Both the position numbers and the translations under genes were made by a program. Positions 23,571 to 36,202 of a DNA stretch of 64,000 bases are shown one piece after another. The stretch is taken from assembly GCF_020497125.1 (NCBI RefSeq), contig NC_059081.1, forward strand, positions 66,314,768 through 66,378,767, read 5' to 3'. This stretch comes from Mauremys mutica. Lineage: Eukaryota > Chordata > Testudines > Geoemydidae. The notes below the pieces were generated by a model that was not told where the DNA came from, did not search any database, and was given only the letters and a program-made list of their open reading frames with translations. The first letter of the stretch is position 1. Every line of letters begins with the position of its first letter.

Positions 23571-24357
23571 TTGTTTTTACTGAGGTCTAAGTTAGTAACC
23601 AAACTGCGCCAGCGACCCTTTAAATGGCCAAAGGCACATTCAACCATCATTCTTCACTTGCTGAGCCTGTTGTTGAACCAATCTTTGTTGCTGTCCAGGT
23701 GTCCAGTGTCTGGCTTCATGAGCCATGGGAGTAAGGGTAGGCTGAGTCTTCCAGGATCACTATTGGCATTTCAGTGTCACCAATGGTTATTTTGCATTTG
23801 GGAAAGAAAGTCCCAGATTGCAGCTTTCTGAACAGACCTGTGTTCCTAAAGACACATGTGTGATGCACCTTCCCTGACCATCCCATGTTGATGTCGGTAG
23901 CATGGCCCCAGTGATCCACCAGTGCTTGCAACATCATTGAAAAGTGTCCCTTTCTGTTTATGTACTCTTTGGCAAGGTGGTCTGGTGCCAAGACTGGGAT
24001 ATGCATGCCATCTATCGCCCCACCGCAGTCAGGGAACCCCATCATGAAAAAATCATCCAATATCACATGCACCTTGCCCAGAGTCACAACCCTTCTTAGC
24101 AAAAGGCAATTCATTGCCCTGCACACTTGGGTCACAACAACCTCCACAGTGGGTTTACCAACTCCAAATTGATTCCCCACTGACTGGTAGCAGTCTGGTG
24201 TTGCAAGCTTCCACACAGTGATTGCCTCTTGCTTCTTCACTGTCAGAGCAGGTCTTATTTTAGTGCTGCTGCACTGCAGAGCTGGGAAGAGCGCTGCACA
24301 CAGTTCCTGGAAAGTGGCCTTGTGCATGACAAAAGTTCTGCAGCCACCGCTCGTCAT
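23571..24357 (-). pseudogene. Harbinger transposase (HARBI1-like DDE nuclease)
   Basis: The most complete transposase here, on the reverse strand. Seen in order are a helix-turn-helix region (KKQEAITVWKLATPDCYQSV, FGVGKPTVEVVVTQVC), the first catalytic Asp in GFPDCGGAIDGMHIPV, AKEYINRKGHFSMMLQALVD, and GWSGKVHHTCVFRN, where copies 1 and 3 have HD. A one-base loss near 23722-23730 shifts the frame before the WLMKP motif. Beyond it, a TGA stop stands where copy 1 has a Cys codon, just before VECAFGHLKGRWR with the catalytic Glu. The 3' end is cut off by the Penelope insertion. It was a nuclear cut-and-paste transposase and is now dead. Confidence 0.85.
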
Positions 24358-24991
24358 CCCAAATCTGCATAATGATGCAGTCCCACCAGTCAGTGCTTGT
24401 TTCTCGGGACCAGAAATGGCGCTCCACTGTGTTCAGCTGCTGCGTGACCACCAGCAGCAACTGGGAATTGTTTCATTCTATGGCTTCCAGCTGGACTGCT
24501 TGAAGGACATTGCCATGTTCCACGCAGTGGCTCTGGAAACACCGTAGGATAAGGGGTGTGGTGTTTGTAATGCTCACAACAATAGTGCACAACTGAGCAG
24601 GGTCCATACTTCTTGGGACATAGCATACACGAGGCTATGCCAGCCTTTTAAAAAAAAGTGTGAAATATTATGGGTTGCAGTTGAAATCAGGGGAAGGAGG
24701 GAGAAATCTGCATCATGGGATGTTGAAGCCATTTATCCAGTCCTCCCCTGCAAGAATGTTTTGGTCCCATGAGGCAAGGCAAGCCCTTCCCAAAACCCCA
24801 TGTGGCGAGTTGCATTGTGGGATAGCTACCCACGGTGCACTGCTCTCTGCATTGATGCAAGTGCTGCTAGTGAGGATGCACTCCACTGACAAAAGAAGTG
24901 TGGTGTGGACAGGCACTACCAACTTAATTACTGTGGCTGGATGTTGACTTAATTGAAGTCGACTTAAGTTGGTAGTGTAGACATGCCCTAA

Positions 24992-27864
24992 GATACAGAG
25001 AACACATGCATGTACTTTGGAAACTTGCTAACATCACTGAAGAGTTCATCTGGTTTCATTTCATTTTGCAGGTTTTTTCTCTCTCCCCACCACCTGGAAT
25101 TACATGTGGTGTTTAATTTACACACTGGTGGAACTTCAGTTGTAATTTGTGCCAGCTGATTACCCTAGAAGGGAAGACAGTAGTGGCAGCTAACGAAGTT
25201 AAATGATGCAGGGTGGGGAGAAGAGAAAGATTTTCCTTGTCCACACCCACTCCCACCCACTATCCCCCTTGTTAGAGATTTTAATGATCACCTTGGAATA
25301 TTTGCAAACCTGTTTTAATTTGTGTTAGCACTCTGTGCTGCCATGCTTATTCTGCTGGGAACATCCGTTATGTTTCAGAAATCGAGCCATTGTACTTTCT
25401 TGTCTAGATGGACGAGTGTCTGATGCAGTATGGTAAATCCTACGGTTCTGGGCACAGCTCCCTTCGTTCTGAGGTGAACTGCAAAGCCAAAACTAAAGTA
25501 TTTTAGTTTAGGGCTCTTAATGATGTATAAAGATGATGGCCTCAGATTTTATTTTGTTGAAGCAACGTGGCAGTACTGGTTAGATATAAATGGATGTGAA
25601 TACACTAATTAAGAGACACTCTAGAAGCATAAAGTGTCTTCCATTGACTCTTAGTTTTACACATCCCGGGCCTTTTCCGTATGGCTAAGTGACTGTACCC
25701 AGACTATATACCAGGTACAAAGTTCAACCCTGGAGTAATATTGCATAAGTTATGTTATAGGTTATACTGCATTCCTGTCTTTAAGTTGTCATGTGAGCAT
25801 GGAAGGAAACTGCTGATCAGGGCTTAAATTCAGCTGAATCTGTGTGAAGTGGAGCTCTGGTAAATATTTTTAAACCCACGGGACTAATATCCCGAGCCCC
25901 ATCGCCTCCTGCAGGGGGCTCCAGGAAATACTCTTTCAGAATTTAAGCCCTCTGCTCAAGAGGAATCTGCTCATGTTTAAAGGCCATTTTATTAAGGAGG
26001 CTACAGGGCTCCTACTGTGCAAGCAGATAGTTGTCTACACTGAAAAATTAGATAGCCAAGTTTTCTGCATCTGGGGGTTCTACAGTTGCACTCCTATGCC
26101 TTATTGACGAGCCTCAGCTATTGCCCAAGGCAAAATTTAACACCGTCATTAAAAAATAAAAGCAGATGTGACTGTGAATGCTTCTTTGCCTCCTTTTTAA
26201 GTATTTGAATATTTGCCTTCCAGGAGACTAAAAAGGCCTGATCCAAAGTCCGATGGAGTCAATGGAAAGATTCCCATTTAACGAGCATAGTTCTATTCTT
26301 TTCTTAACAGCATTAACTATAAGATTGACTGCAAGTGTATTGGTGTGGGAGACAACACCTGAATGCCACTAGTTTGTCATGACAGCTGATAATCCACTGT
26401 GTGTGTGACAACTTGTCAAATTCGGTGCAATCTTCCATTGAAAACAACACATTTTTAGCAGCTGTGGGATATAGCTCACGTAGCGATGCTGTGAAACTCG
26501 CAAGTCTTATAAGAATCAAATCTTTGTAACATAGCACATGCATTGCACTGAAGGAAATTTGAAAAAACTACACAAAATTCTACTACTCAGCTGCTAATTT
26601 TTGTTAAATGTGCATTAATGGCTTTTATTAAATTGGATAGAGTGTCAGCAGTACCCAGTATAACACTTCCTATTCTCCCTCTTTCATGCCTGCCTTTATC
26701 TCACCTCACAAAAATTGGCTGGTTTGATATTAAAAGCAGGAGTGCATTGCAGGGAGAAGTAATTCTCTGGGCCTCACAGCTTAATCCAGAGAGATTCTCT
26801 GCCTCTCTCTGGTCTCAGGATCACACAGCACTAGCATGTGGATGAAGACTGTCTGGTTTCCATTTTTCAAGGAAAAACATCTTCCCAAGTTCCTGCCTAT
26901 CACCTCCCCACACCGCCTCCAAGCATTTAAACACTTTCCCCCTCCAAAATGCAACTATAAAACCAGGCTGCTCTGAGGAAGTGCTCTTTTCACCAGTGTT
27001 CACTTGACTGTTCCCCCTCCCTGTTCTTGAATCCAGCCACAGACAGTAAACACGTGTCAACAAATCAGATTTTATGTGAAACAATGAGTCTTGTTTACAA
27101 CCACGGCACCCCCTAGGGCGCATTCGACACTGCTGCCAACCCCTGAAGAGAAACCCTGTTATTAGAAATTCTTGTAGAGAGCAATTTTTTTTCCATTAGA
27201 GGAAATGCAACAAGGTGGGAGTAGTGTAGTTAGTGGGGCGGAAGGGGGGTGGCATGGTTTGCATGCCTTCCCCCCAGCCTGGTCTCTCTCTCTTGCTATA
27301 CAAGCTTGGAGATGTATTTTCAAAGCAGCCTGCTGTACTTCTTTGCACTCCTTGATTTTGGTATGGAAAGAGCATTGCTTGCTGTGAGGGAGAAAGGAAA
27401 GTGGTATCCGAGCTAGGATTCTTAAAGTATCATCCTTCCAGTCTTAGTTATTCTCCTGAAACATTGGCCATATTTGAACCAGAAATGGAAAAATAGACCT
27501 TTTTTAGTGTATATCCAACCCATAGTCTGATGTCAACGAGTTACATTCAGAAACTTGTGAACACTTACATACTGTGAGACTTTTGATAAAAATCACAAGA
27601 GTTGGCAACACTGAATTTGGCTTGTACTGCCTTGGCAGGCTAGTCCTTGGGGGAGCAGGGTATACTGCTAACCCACTAGTCTGTTTTTTTCTGTCCCTTC
27701 ACTGTTATCATTGCTATTCACACAAGCTTCCTGCACAAGCACTAGGAGATGATCTTAAGACAAAAAAAAAATCTGGTACAACTCTATGTGCAAGTGCACG
27801 TTCACTCAGCTCCTTGCTCTTTCTCAAAAATTCCCCAGTGGAGAAGTCATGGACTTTGACTCAT
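24992..27864. other. Unassigned sequence
   Basis: No gene recognised in 2.9 kb. Near 26237 a CCTGATCCAAAGTCCGATGG word belongs to the dispersed foldback family. Near 27568-27614, AATCACAAGAGTTGGCAACA is the reverse of the repeat seen at 50965 and 52325. Confidence 0.5.
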
Positions 27865-28000
27865 TAAGAATTATTTGTATCACCGTAGCACCTAGGAGCC
27901 TTTAGTCCTGAACAGCTAGGTGCTGAACAAACACAGGGGGGGAAGAAGACAGTCCCTGCCCCAGGAGGCTTACTATCTAAGTATAAGACAGGAGACAACT
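27865..28000 (-). repeat. MIR/CORE-SINE-like tail, reverse orientation
   Basis: Contains AGCACCTAGGAGCC, AGCTAGGTGCTGAACAAACA, AGACAGTCCCTGCCCC and CTTACTATCTAAGTA, matching the copy at 3794-3925. Confidence 0.55.
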
Positions 28001-28882
28001 GATTGCTCCCCTATCACTCTATAGCACAAATAAATAATGAGATAATATTGGTCAGTATGCTAGGCTTAGCTCACAAAAATCATAAAGTCCCTGTCTCTGA
28101 CGAAGGCTGTTGAAATATGAACCCTCTTATCGTGTCTGAATGTCTGCCAGAATTGGCGTTCAGAGTTGGAGGTTGAAATCTGCTCCAGGAAATGTACAGC
28201 GGAGGCAACCATAAAAATGCATCAATTCAAGCAAGACTTGGGGACAGGAAACTGCAGTGGGGAACGCAAGCGTTGTGATGTGCATATGATGCCCTGTGGA
28301 ATTTCTCAGACCCAGAGTACTCTCCCTGCAGACTTTGCATCTGTCTGGTCTTTTATTTTAATAGAAGGGGATTTCCCCCATTTTGTTGTGAGTGTAAGAA
28401 GAAACAACTACAGCCCTGGTCCTCAAAGGTACTTAGGTGATTAACTGCCATTGACTTCGACAGGAGTTATGTGCCTAAATCCCTTTGAGGATCTGGACCT
28501 ATGTGAGTAGAATGTAACTGCTCTGAACACTGCTGCTCATTTGTGATACAGTCACTCATGGCAGCCTGATTTTGATAGCTTTTAATGATTTTTCTTCCCT
28601 TCTGTTCAGAAGATGATGAACTATCATGATTACACACTTGATTTCCCAATTGTAGAAACATGATGGGATATTCCAATGGCCAAGCTTAGACGATCTCCTG
28701 GACTGAAACTCCTTTTACCTTGTCCTCATTAGCTATTATGTAACCATTTGGGGGGAACAAAACTACCATACTTTGTTCTGTATGTACTGTATGCAAGGAA
28801 CAAAGTACCAAGGCATATTTAAATAACAAAATAATCAACTTCAGAGCCCTACTTATGTACAATACTCATGCAAGTCTGACTG
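28001..28882. other. Unassigned sequence with a foldback at 28409-28501
   Basis: No gene recognised. The segment GGTCCTCAAAGGTACTTAGG is answered by CCTAAATCCCTTTGAGGATC about 70 bases later, forming an imperfect hairpin; this is the same family as the segments at 56110 and 30795. Confidence 0.5.
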
Positions 28883-29152
28883 AGGCCAGGACTACACTGC
28901 AAACTTATATTGGCATGACTACGTCATTGGGGGTGTGAAAAATCCATACCCCTGAGCGATGTAGTTATACCGACCTGACCCTGGGGGCAGATAGTGATAT
29001 ATCGACAGGAGAACTTTTCCCATTGACATAGGTTCTGCCTTTTGAGGAGGTGGATTAACTATGCCATCGGGAGAAGCTCTCCCATCGACATAGTCGTGTC
29101 TTTACTAAAGCACTACAATGGCACAGCTGCAGTGCTGTACGTGAAGACAAGT
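28883..29152. mobile_element. Harbinger-derived MITE
   Basis: Left end AGGCCAGGACTACACTGCAA and right end GCAGTGCTGTACGTGAAGAC are diverged inverted termini. Internal words TAGTTATACCGACCTGACCC and CCCATCGACATAGTCGTGTC are typical. Ends are approximate. Confidence 0.6.
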
Positions 29153-30794
29153 GTTCAGTCCATCCTGGATGCTTGTCTTCCATTCAGACAAACGAAACAC
29201 AGTCAGTGAGGTTCTACCCATTCATACTAGCTCAGAATTCAGTCCACTGTCTCAAGTACTATTATGCACAAGGGTTAAATTGAGGCCTATTTCCTTAAAA
29301 TAAGACATCAACCTGTTCCAGAGACCGAAACGCCTGCTCCATACAAGGCGCACAGACAGTCATTTTAATGACTATACTTTTCTGTAATGTTGCCAGCTAT
29401 TTTAAAGAGCATATCATTTTAACAGAAGCCACGGCCATCTGTGCTTTCCCAATTAGGAATGCAAACAAATATGTATTTTACAGTAACATCAATAAAATGT
29501 AACGCACAAGTGATGTGTTGTTTTTTTTAAAAGACACAAATTAGGGAACCAGCTATTTTTGAAACCGTGGAATTCCCCGCACAAAGATTTTTTTTCAGAG
29601 CCAAAAGAACAACCTGTGCATCGACTCCCCTGCATTTCTGTTATTTCTCAAAACCAGACATACTTAAATACATTTTATAATACACTGTCTGAAATGTACC
29701 TTTTCCCTTTTTATTATAAATTTTAGTGAGATTATGGCCTACATTTTAAAAAGTAATTAGCAATGATGGATCTCTCCAATATGGCATGCCCAATTTGAGA
29801 CTCTGTCAGTGGGCCTCGTTTTCAGAGTGCGGATGCTCATCACTTTTGGAAAATCAGGTCTCTTTAAGAGGTCTCAAATTGTTCACCCACAAATTGAGCC
29901 ACCCAAAATCACTGGTCACTTTACAAAATGTTGCCCTATATGCTTATTAGTCCATTTGTTACTCGTGAGAGGGTGTTTCATAGAGGTTTTCAGCTCAAAG
30001 TATTTCTAGAATGTTTTTGTAACAGGATCCTGAGGCGAAATCTGTACTTTGCTCCACACAGCCATGTCCCATGTGGTCATGCAGAACTCTGTGCAGGATC
30101 CAGACCTTAATGAAAAGTGGATAAGAAATAGATTCAATTCTAGGAAACTAGAGTGAAGGAAAGTCCTGAGCCTGAAGGCTTCGTGGTCTGAAGCCATTAT
30201 AAAACTTCCCTTTGTTGTTTATGCTGGACCTAGCTGAGTGTTTGATCATGGCAGTTTTCCAGGTAAAATCATGGGGAAATCAGAGTTAAAATGCCAAGAG
30301 TTGTGGACATACAGTGAAACTGTCAAGGCCACAGACATAATTGAATTTCTACCCAAAATAAACTTTACTACTCCAGATCCAGGAAAACAATAAGGACATT
30401 AAAATCCGTGGGATTACTTGCACAGCATAGTACTACATGTAGCAAATTAAGCTGGCGGGGTTGGGTCCTAAGACACCAAGGCATGAAATCCTGGGCTTTT
30501 TTGAAGTCAATGAAGTCAGGATTTTACTCCAAGTATGTTACTATATATGGTGTTATAAAATGCTACAGTCCTGGTAATCTCTGAAATAAATGCAGTTTTG
30601 TTGATTATGAGGTGTGGATATTATCCAATGTGCACAGATATACCTGCACATATATGGAGAATTACACCCCACTCCTTTGTTAGAGTTATATAAAGTAATT
30701 TTCTGAGTTCACTCTATGCAACAGATCCGTAGATCTATAATGGACCAGGCTTCGTCATATACATCTCAAGCATGAGTCCTCTTAGAAGATCAAG
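29153..30794. other. Unassigned sequence
   Basis: AT-rich, no gene recognised. The stretch 29390-29530 (containing CATATCATTTTAACAGAAGC) lacks repeat signatures and could be single-copy DNA. Confidence 0.45.
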
Positions 30795-31155
30795 GGCTGG
30801 ATTTTCAAAGGTATTTAGGTGCCTGAATATGCAGATAGGTGCCTAGTGGGTTTTTTTAAAGTGTCTATATACCTTTGAACATCTGGCCCTCAAAGGGCTT
30901 AAGACACTTTTGAAAGTGGGACTTAGGGTAAAATTTCCAAAAATGCCAAAGTCACATAGATGCTTAAGTCCAATTTTCAAACGTGTCTTAAGCACTTCGG
31001 GGGGTAGATTTTCAAAGGTACGCAGACACCCAAGACTGCAAACAGGCTCCCAGTGGGATTTTCAAAAGTGCCCCACATGCTCAGCTGCTTTTGAAAAACC
31101 CACTAGGCACCTATATGCATATTCAGGTACCTAAATACCTTTGAAAATCTGGGCC
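30795..31155. repeat. Large inverted repeat (foldback element)
   Basis: The left arm (30795-30858) contains TTTTCAAAGGTATTTAGGTG and GGTGCCTAGTGGG. The right arm (31091-31155) contains the reverse complement, CCCACTAGGCACC and TACCTAAATACCTTTGAAAA. Arms of about 62 bases agree at most positions across a 230-base spacer that itself repeats CTTAAGACACTTTTGAAA-type words. No coding; class unknown. Confidence 0.7.
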
Positions 31156-31319
31156 CCAAAATGCTTAAGACACTTTTGAAAATGTGATTTAGGCTCCTAC
31201 ATTACTTTGGCACTTCTGAAATGTTTACCCTAAATCCCTGTCAATTTGGAAGTTTTGCAGAGAGACTTGTCAATTAGAGTGCAAAAAGACATCTGAAAAA
31301 TATCTAGAACACACTGCCT

Positions 31320-32258
31320 TCACCATTACATATGAGTATATAATGACAAGTGCAAAATACTTCACTTAGGAAGGGAAAAAATGGAATGCACAATTACAAA
31401 ATGAAGAATAACTGGCTAGTACTGCTGAAAAGGATCACAAACTGAATATGAGTTAAATGTGATGCAGTTACAAAAAAGGCTAATATAATTAAACAGGAGT
31501 TTCGTATGTAAGAGATGGGAGGTAACTGTCCCATTCTGCTCAGTACTGGTGAGGCCTCCACTGGAGTACTGTGTCCAGTTTTGTGCACCACACTTTAGGT
31601 AAGACATGGACAAATTGGAGAGTCCAGAGGAGAGCTACAAAAATGATAAAAGATCTAGAAAATCTGCTGTGTCAGGAAAGATTAAAAAAACTGGGCAAGT
31701 TCAGTGTTGAGAAAAAAAAGACTGAGGAGGGACCTGATAAGAGTCTTCAGATATGTTAAGGGCTGTTATAAAGAGGACTATGATCAGCTGTTCTCCATGG
31801 CCACTTAAGGTTGGACAAGAAGTAATGGGCTTAACCTACAGCAAGGGAAATTTAGGTTAGATATTAGGGAAAATTTTCTAACTATCTGGGTAGTTAAACT
31901 CTAGAATCAGCTTCCACGGGAGACTGTGGAATCCCCATCGTCGGAGGTTGTTAAGAACAGGTTGAACAAACACCTTCCAGGGATAGTCTAGGTCAGTGGT
32001 ACTTAGTCTGCAAACCCCGGGAGTCCGTGGACCACAGATTAAGACGTCCATGAAAGACTTAGATTGAAAACTGACTGTACAGAATTCAACTATATATGCA
32101 GACAGTAGATTTCCAAAAGGGTTTGAACCTCCATTTGAAATATTTTAGGGGTCCGCAAATGAAAAAGGATTGAGAATTTACTTGGTCCTGACTCACCTCA
32201 GGGGCCTGGACTAGAAGACCTCTTGAGGTCCCTTCTAGCTCTGGATTTCTATGATTTT
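31320..32258 (+). mobile_element. CR1 LINE 3' part, interrupted
   Basis: Forward CR1 with the ORF2 C-terminal phrases AGGCCTCCACTGGAGTACTG, GAGAGCTACAAAAATGATAA and GACCTGATAAGAGTCTTCAG, and the 3' end AGACCTCTTGAGGTCCCTTC. Stops and indels break the frame throughout. A hAT-like MITE at 31994-32176 interrupts it; the copy at 44340-44980 shows the uninterrupted site. Confidence 0.8.
31994..32176. mobile_element. hAT-like MITE inside the CR1 copy
   Basis: Starts CAGTGGTACTTAGTCTGC and holds GGGAGTCCGTGGACCACAGA and GGGGTCCGCAAATG, typical of a reptile hAT MITE; the right terminus is eroded to GGATTGAGAA. Comparison with 44886-44905 shows it splits CR1 sequence. Confidence 0.6.
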
Positions 32259-33894
32259 GTATGGCCCTTTCCTCTCCTTCCATTCTAACATCAGAACAGG
32301 GCGACATAACTTCAGCACAATCCACAGTTTGGAAATGTCTATTTTTTTTTCTTTTCAAGTGTGGATGAGGCAGCTTGCTGCTCATATTTTCTATGCCACA
32401 ATTTGCACCAACCCCTTTCCTGCTCTAGGAAGCACCTGCAATCTGAAACTCTCCTTCTTCAGAAAGAGTGGACAAAGGAGGACGGAAAGGTTCACCGGCA
32501 CCTCCTAAAATTAAGGAGGAAGTGGCAGGGGAATGCTGGTGTGGCCATTCTGCTTTTCTCCTTTCACTAGCAACAAATATTTCCTTCTTTCTTCCCCAGT
32601 AGCAGCGAAGGATGGTTGGAACCACAAGGTACCAGTCTGTCCAGACATGTTGAAATGCTGGAGGAGAGGGATATGTACAGAAAAATCAGACCCCGGTGAA
32701 GTCCCTCCATAATCTTCCATCTCTGGATGTGTTATGACCCCCAGGTGTCCTCTGATGACCAGGAGGCTCTGGCTGTGAATAGACAGCCTCTGCCTCGAAG
32801 AGAAAACAGACAAAGGATGGGAGAGGAAACCGAGGTGAAGTGACTCACCCGAGGTCAATGGCTGAGTTGAGGACAGAATACTGACCCCTAGCTGAGCGTC
32901 CTCTCTCCTGGAGCACACAGCCTCTCTAAGAATATTTATTAGCTGGAAGCAAGGGAGATGTGGGAAACAGAAGCAAGATGCAAAAAGGACTGTCTGTTGC
33001 CAAGCAGCTGTAGCCAAGCAGCTGTAGCCTTAATTTAAAGGGCCAGTCCCTGTAAGGCACGTTGGGGAAAAAGTTCCTGTAAAAGGGCAGATGGGAAGAT
33101 GAGTTGCTTCTGTGCATGCCACTGCTCTGAGGTGAGGGGGACTCTTGGAGGGAGAGGAGCCTGCACCAGACCCTCTCATTCTAGATGATTATCAGACTGA
33201 TAAGTTTACATTGTGGCTGCTCTTTGCACACTGGGGAGATGTTTGAAGTTGGAGGGGAGCCGTTAAAAACTTCCATTCTGCTGCAGCACAGCTTCAGTCT
33301 GCGGTCAGTCGCGTCTTTATTTTTTTTTCCATGCAACTGTATCTCAAACTGTTTTCTATCACACACGCCCCCCCCCCACCACCAACAAGCAAAAAAAAAA
33401 CCAAAATAAAAACACAAAAGCACCCTGTCTGTGACTGCTAGTGAGCCAGCCTCTGCGTATCTCGTGCTTAATGCTATGATGACTCTTCCCCTAGGAGCTC
33501 TTTGTGGTTTAGGACTTACTGAATAATAATGTAACACAGAATACACACAAAGCCACAGTTCTCTTTTAGAAATACACATCTGATCAGAAGCCGGGCTGCA
33601 ACGAGAAACAGAGCATAGTTTGTCGCTTATCATGTCGATTTTAGGGGGTATTTCATTAGTGCAGTGAAGCCTGGAATACAGAGTAAACTTTTTCTGTGCA
33701 AAAGGAAAGGGCACAGTGCGTCTTTAATTATATATCATGTTTGTTTATAATACTTAGCAGTTATTTTAGCATTTTACATTGAAGCCCTTGACACATATTA
33801 ACTAATAGTCTAGTATATAGCTCTTAACTAATAATCTTGTGGAATATTGAAGGGAGTAGCAGCAAAAGGTAATAAAGGTAATAATTGGAGATAT
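32259..33894. other. Unassigned sequence
   Basis: No gene recognised. A C-run and A-rich tract at 33368-33413 is low complexity and supports the otherwise meaningless open frame on the reverse strand there. Confidence 0.45.
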
Positions 33895-33985
33895 ACCAAT
33901 CTCTTAGAACTGGAAGGGACCTTGAAAGGTCATCAAGTCCAGCCCCCTGCCTTCACTAGCAGGACCAATTTTTTGGTCCTATGGA
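33895..33985 (-). mobile_element. CR1 LINE 3' fragment
   Basis: Contains AACTGGAAGGGACCTTGAAA, GGTCATCAAGTCCAGCCCCC and TTCACTAGCAGGACCAA, a CR1 3' end in reverse orientation. Confidence 0.65.
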
Positions 33986-34154
33986 CTATGGACACAGGTC
34001 TTGCCCATAGTCAAACAGTCATAGGCAGAGCAGCAATTACAACTGAGGAGTCCATGGGTCCAGCCCTCAAGCCATTAGCCATAGTGCTGCTCAATCTCAT
34101 TCATGCTTTATACTACTACAGGCCCTTTGGAGAACCTCAGGGCACTACCACGCT

Positions 34155-34265
34155 CTGAAGAGACAAGGAAATGTTACCCCCATTTTACAGCTGGGGAAAG
34201 AGGAGCAGAGAGGCTAAATGGCTTTTCCAAGGAGCCAGAGCATTTTAATGGCAGAGACAACAGAA
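34155..34265 (-). repeat. MIR/CORE-SINE core, reverse orientation
   Basis: The phrase CCCCATTTTACAGCTGGGGA followed by GAGAGGCTAAATGGCTTTTC is the reverse complement of the MIR core. Confidence 0.55.
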
Positions 34266-34338
34266 GAAAGCTATGAGACTTACTCTCTGTGCTATGACTA
34301 TCTCTCTGTGACTATATTAATGTGTTTTAAAATCCCCC

Positions 34339-34942
34339 TGTGGTGGGGGGATGACTCACCGGTGCGGCACCTCCTGCCGGTCGTCCTGGGAATTAGCTCT
34401 TCCAGCCTCTGGAGCACCCTCGGCAGGCAGGTGTCATGCCTGCCGCTGTCCCCGTGTGCCTCTCTACTTCTGGGTTCTGCCCCAGCAGTACCCCCACAGA
34501 TCTGGGTCTCCCCTCCCAGGGAAAACCCCAACCCTCTATCCCCACCTCGCCTCAGTGGCTACTGTCAGTCATCTTCTAGCCCCCACTCCCTGGGGCGAAC
34601 TGCAGCCTATAAACTACTCATCATCGGCAAGGGGGGATGGACCTGCTGCCTCTGCCTATCTATGGGCTGCCCCTTTGCAGCCCCAGTACCTTTGTAGGCC
34701 TTGACAAGGCCTGCAGCCTGGGGGTTTACCAGGCTGGAGCTCCCCAGCTCCATCTGCCCTTCCCCAGCACTGCTCCACCTCAGGTACCCTTCTCAGCTCC
34801 CAGGTAGCCAGGTCCTTCTCCCTCATAAGCCCCACCTGTGGCTGCTTCTCCCAATCAGCCTAGCTTTTCTCCCAGCCCCAGCCCTCTCCAAGGGCTGGCT
34901 TTTAACCCCTTCTAGATGGAGCAGGGTGACCGCCCCACTACA
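34339..34942. mobile_element. Probable solo LTR
   Basis: A 604-bp CT-rich segment starts TGTGGTGGGG and ends CCCCACTACA, giving a 10-base imperfect inverted terminus of the TG...CA type. CCCC flanks both ends and may be a 4-bp target duplication, although the left flank is a C-run, which weakens it. No viral gene adjoins; open frames inside reflect base composition. Orientation is unknown. Confidence 0.6.
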
Positions 34943-36202
34943 CCCCTTCCGAATATTTAAAGATTGCACGCTGCCTAATGAAATCAAGGATGGGATAATA
35001 AATTTAAACGGACCAAAATTAGGTGGGTAGTGAATATTAGTGATTGTAAATATCCTCACTGAGAATACATTACAGTATGTCTCATAGATACTAGGTATAT
35101 TTATAGAGATGTTCTTCCAATAGGTTCAGATCATTGTCTTTGTTCCCCTGTTTAAAAAAACATAGTAGGGCATCAATTCACCTGACAAGCTAAACCGTTT
35201 GCCAGATCTTAACTTGAACGATCACAGTGCTCCCACCTGGCCTTGGAATCTATGTTGACTCTGAAGCAGAAAGACAACACCCGATTTAAAAATGTACCTA
35301 GCCGTATCTCCTCTTGCAGTAATTCCAAATCACATCATATTGAATTATGAAGGAAAAAAAAAACCATGGAAGCATTCTAATATAGCAGTTATCTAGAGAT
35401 ATGCGCTTGGTTGCGAATGTTACAGATAAGGTTGCAAAGACGACAATTGTTTGGTACCAGTGACTTTCAGAAATTCACTCTTTTTTATGATTGATCTCTC
35501 TAGACAAAGGTTATTGTTGTTGAAACTTTGAACAAAACCCCTTCAGCCATTTTCTTTTTAATTTAGCCAGAGTGTTTAGTCCCTCTTTTCTTCATTCAAA
35601 TATGGTACTTATATAGCTACACTACCTCCTTGCAGAGGTAACTCAAAGATGAATTTTCAAACTTGGTAAATAGCCCCCATATAAGTAGTCAGTGCTGAGG
35701 AGTAAATCCAGAACCAAATCTGGAAACAGTAATGACTTGGCTAGTAATCGAAAGCTTTAAACAGTAGAAAAATAGGCTACGGTGTCTGAGCACCAGAAAA
35801 CTACATCAAGTCAGAGTATTTGCCCACATTTAGGGTGGGATTGTCAAAAGTGCTCAGCGTTAGCCTAACTGACTCGCTGACTTCAATGGGAGCAGAGTCA
35901 GGCCAATGCTTAACACTTCTGAGACCAACAGAGATGCTGGGCACATGCATGTGGCCTTTCATAGTAGTACATAGTAGGGGCCTGATCCTAGGAGGTTCCA
36001 TAAGAGGTGTAAGTACTGGACACCATTCAGAATCAGAAACTAATGGGTAATACCACTATAAGGATATTTAAAGGTATTTAGGCATTGCTGTGCTCAGCAT
36101 TGGAATGCCTAACAGACTTAGGAGCCTAATTTCATTCTCAGAAGTGACATAGGCACTTCGGAACCTAAATGCCATTAACTTTCAATGAAACTTAGGTTCC
36201 TA
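34943..36202. other. Unassigned, foldback at 35835-35930
   Basis: No gene recognised. AAAAGTGCTCAGCGTTAGCC and GGCCAATGCTTAACACTTCT are inverted around GACTTCAATGGG, another member of the foldback family. Confidence 0.45.

Larger units (their letters stand above)
20963..24988. mobile_element. PIF/Harbinger transposon with nested insertions (copy 2)
   Basis: A 4.0-kb element between exact TAA duplications (20960-20962 and 24989-24991). Left terminus GGCCTGGTCTATACACTG pairs with the right end GTAGTGTAGACATGCCC. It carries a Myb-like gene on the forward strand (21363-22440) and a transposase on the reverse strand (23571-24357). Two later insertions interrupt it: a GC-rich repeat at about 21672-21985 and a Penelope fragment at 23009-23560. 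Confidence 0.85.

Noticed and set aside
13673..24357. Transposase frames as a domesticated host HARBI1 or NAIF1 gene
   Set aside because: They lie inside TIR-bounded elements, are broken, and occur three times in the window.
34218..35030. Open frames of 159, 117 and 109 codons
   Set aside because: They fall in a CT-rich probable LTR and overlap each other in different frames.
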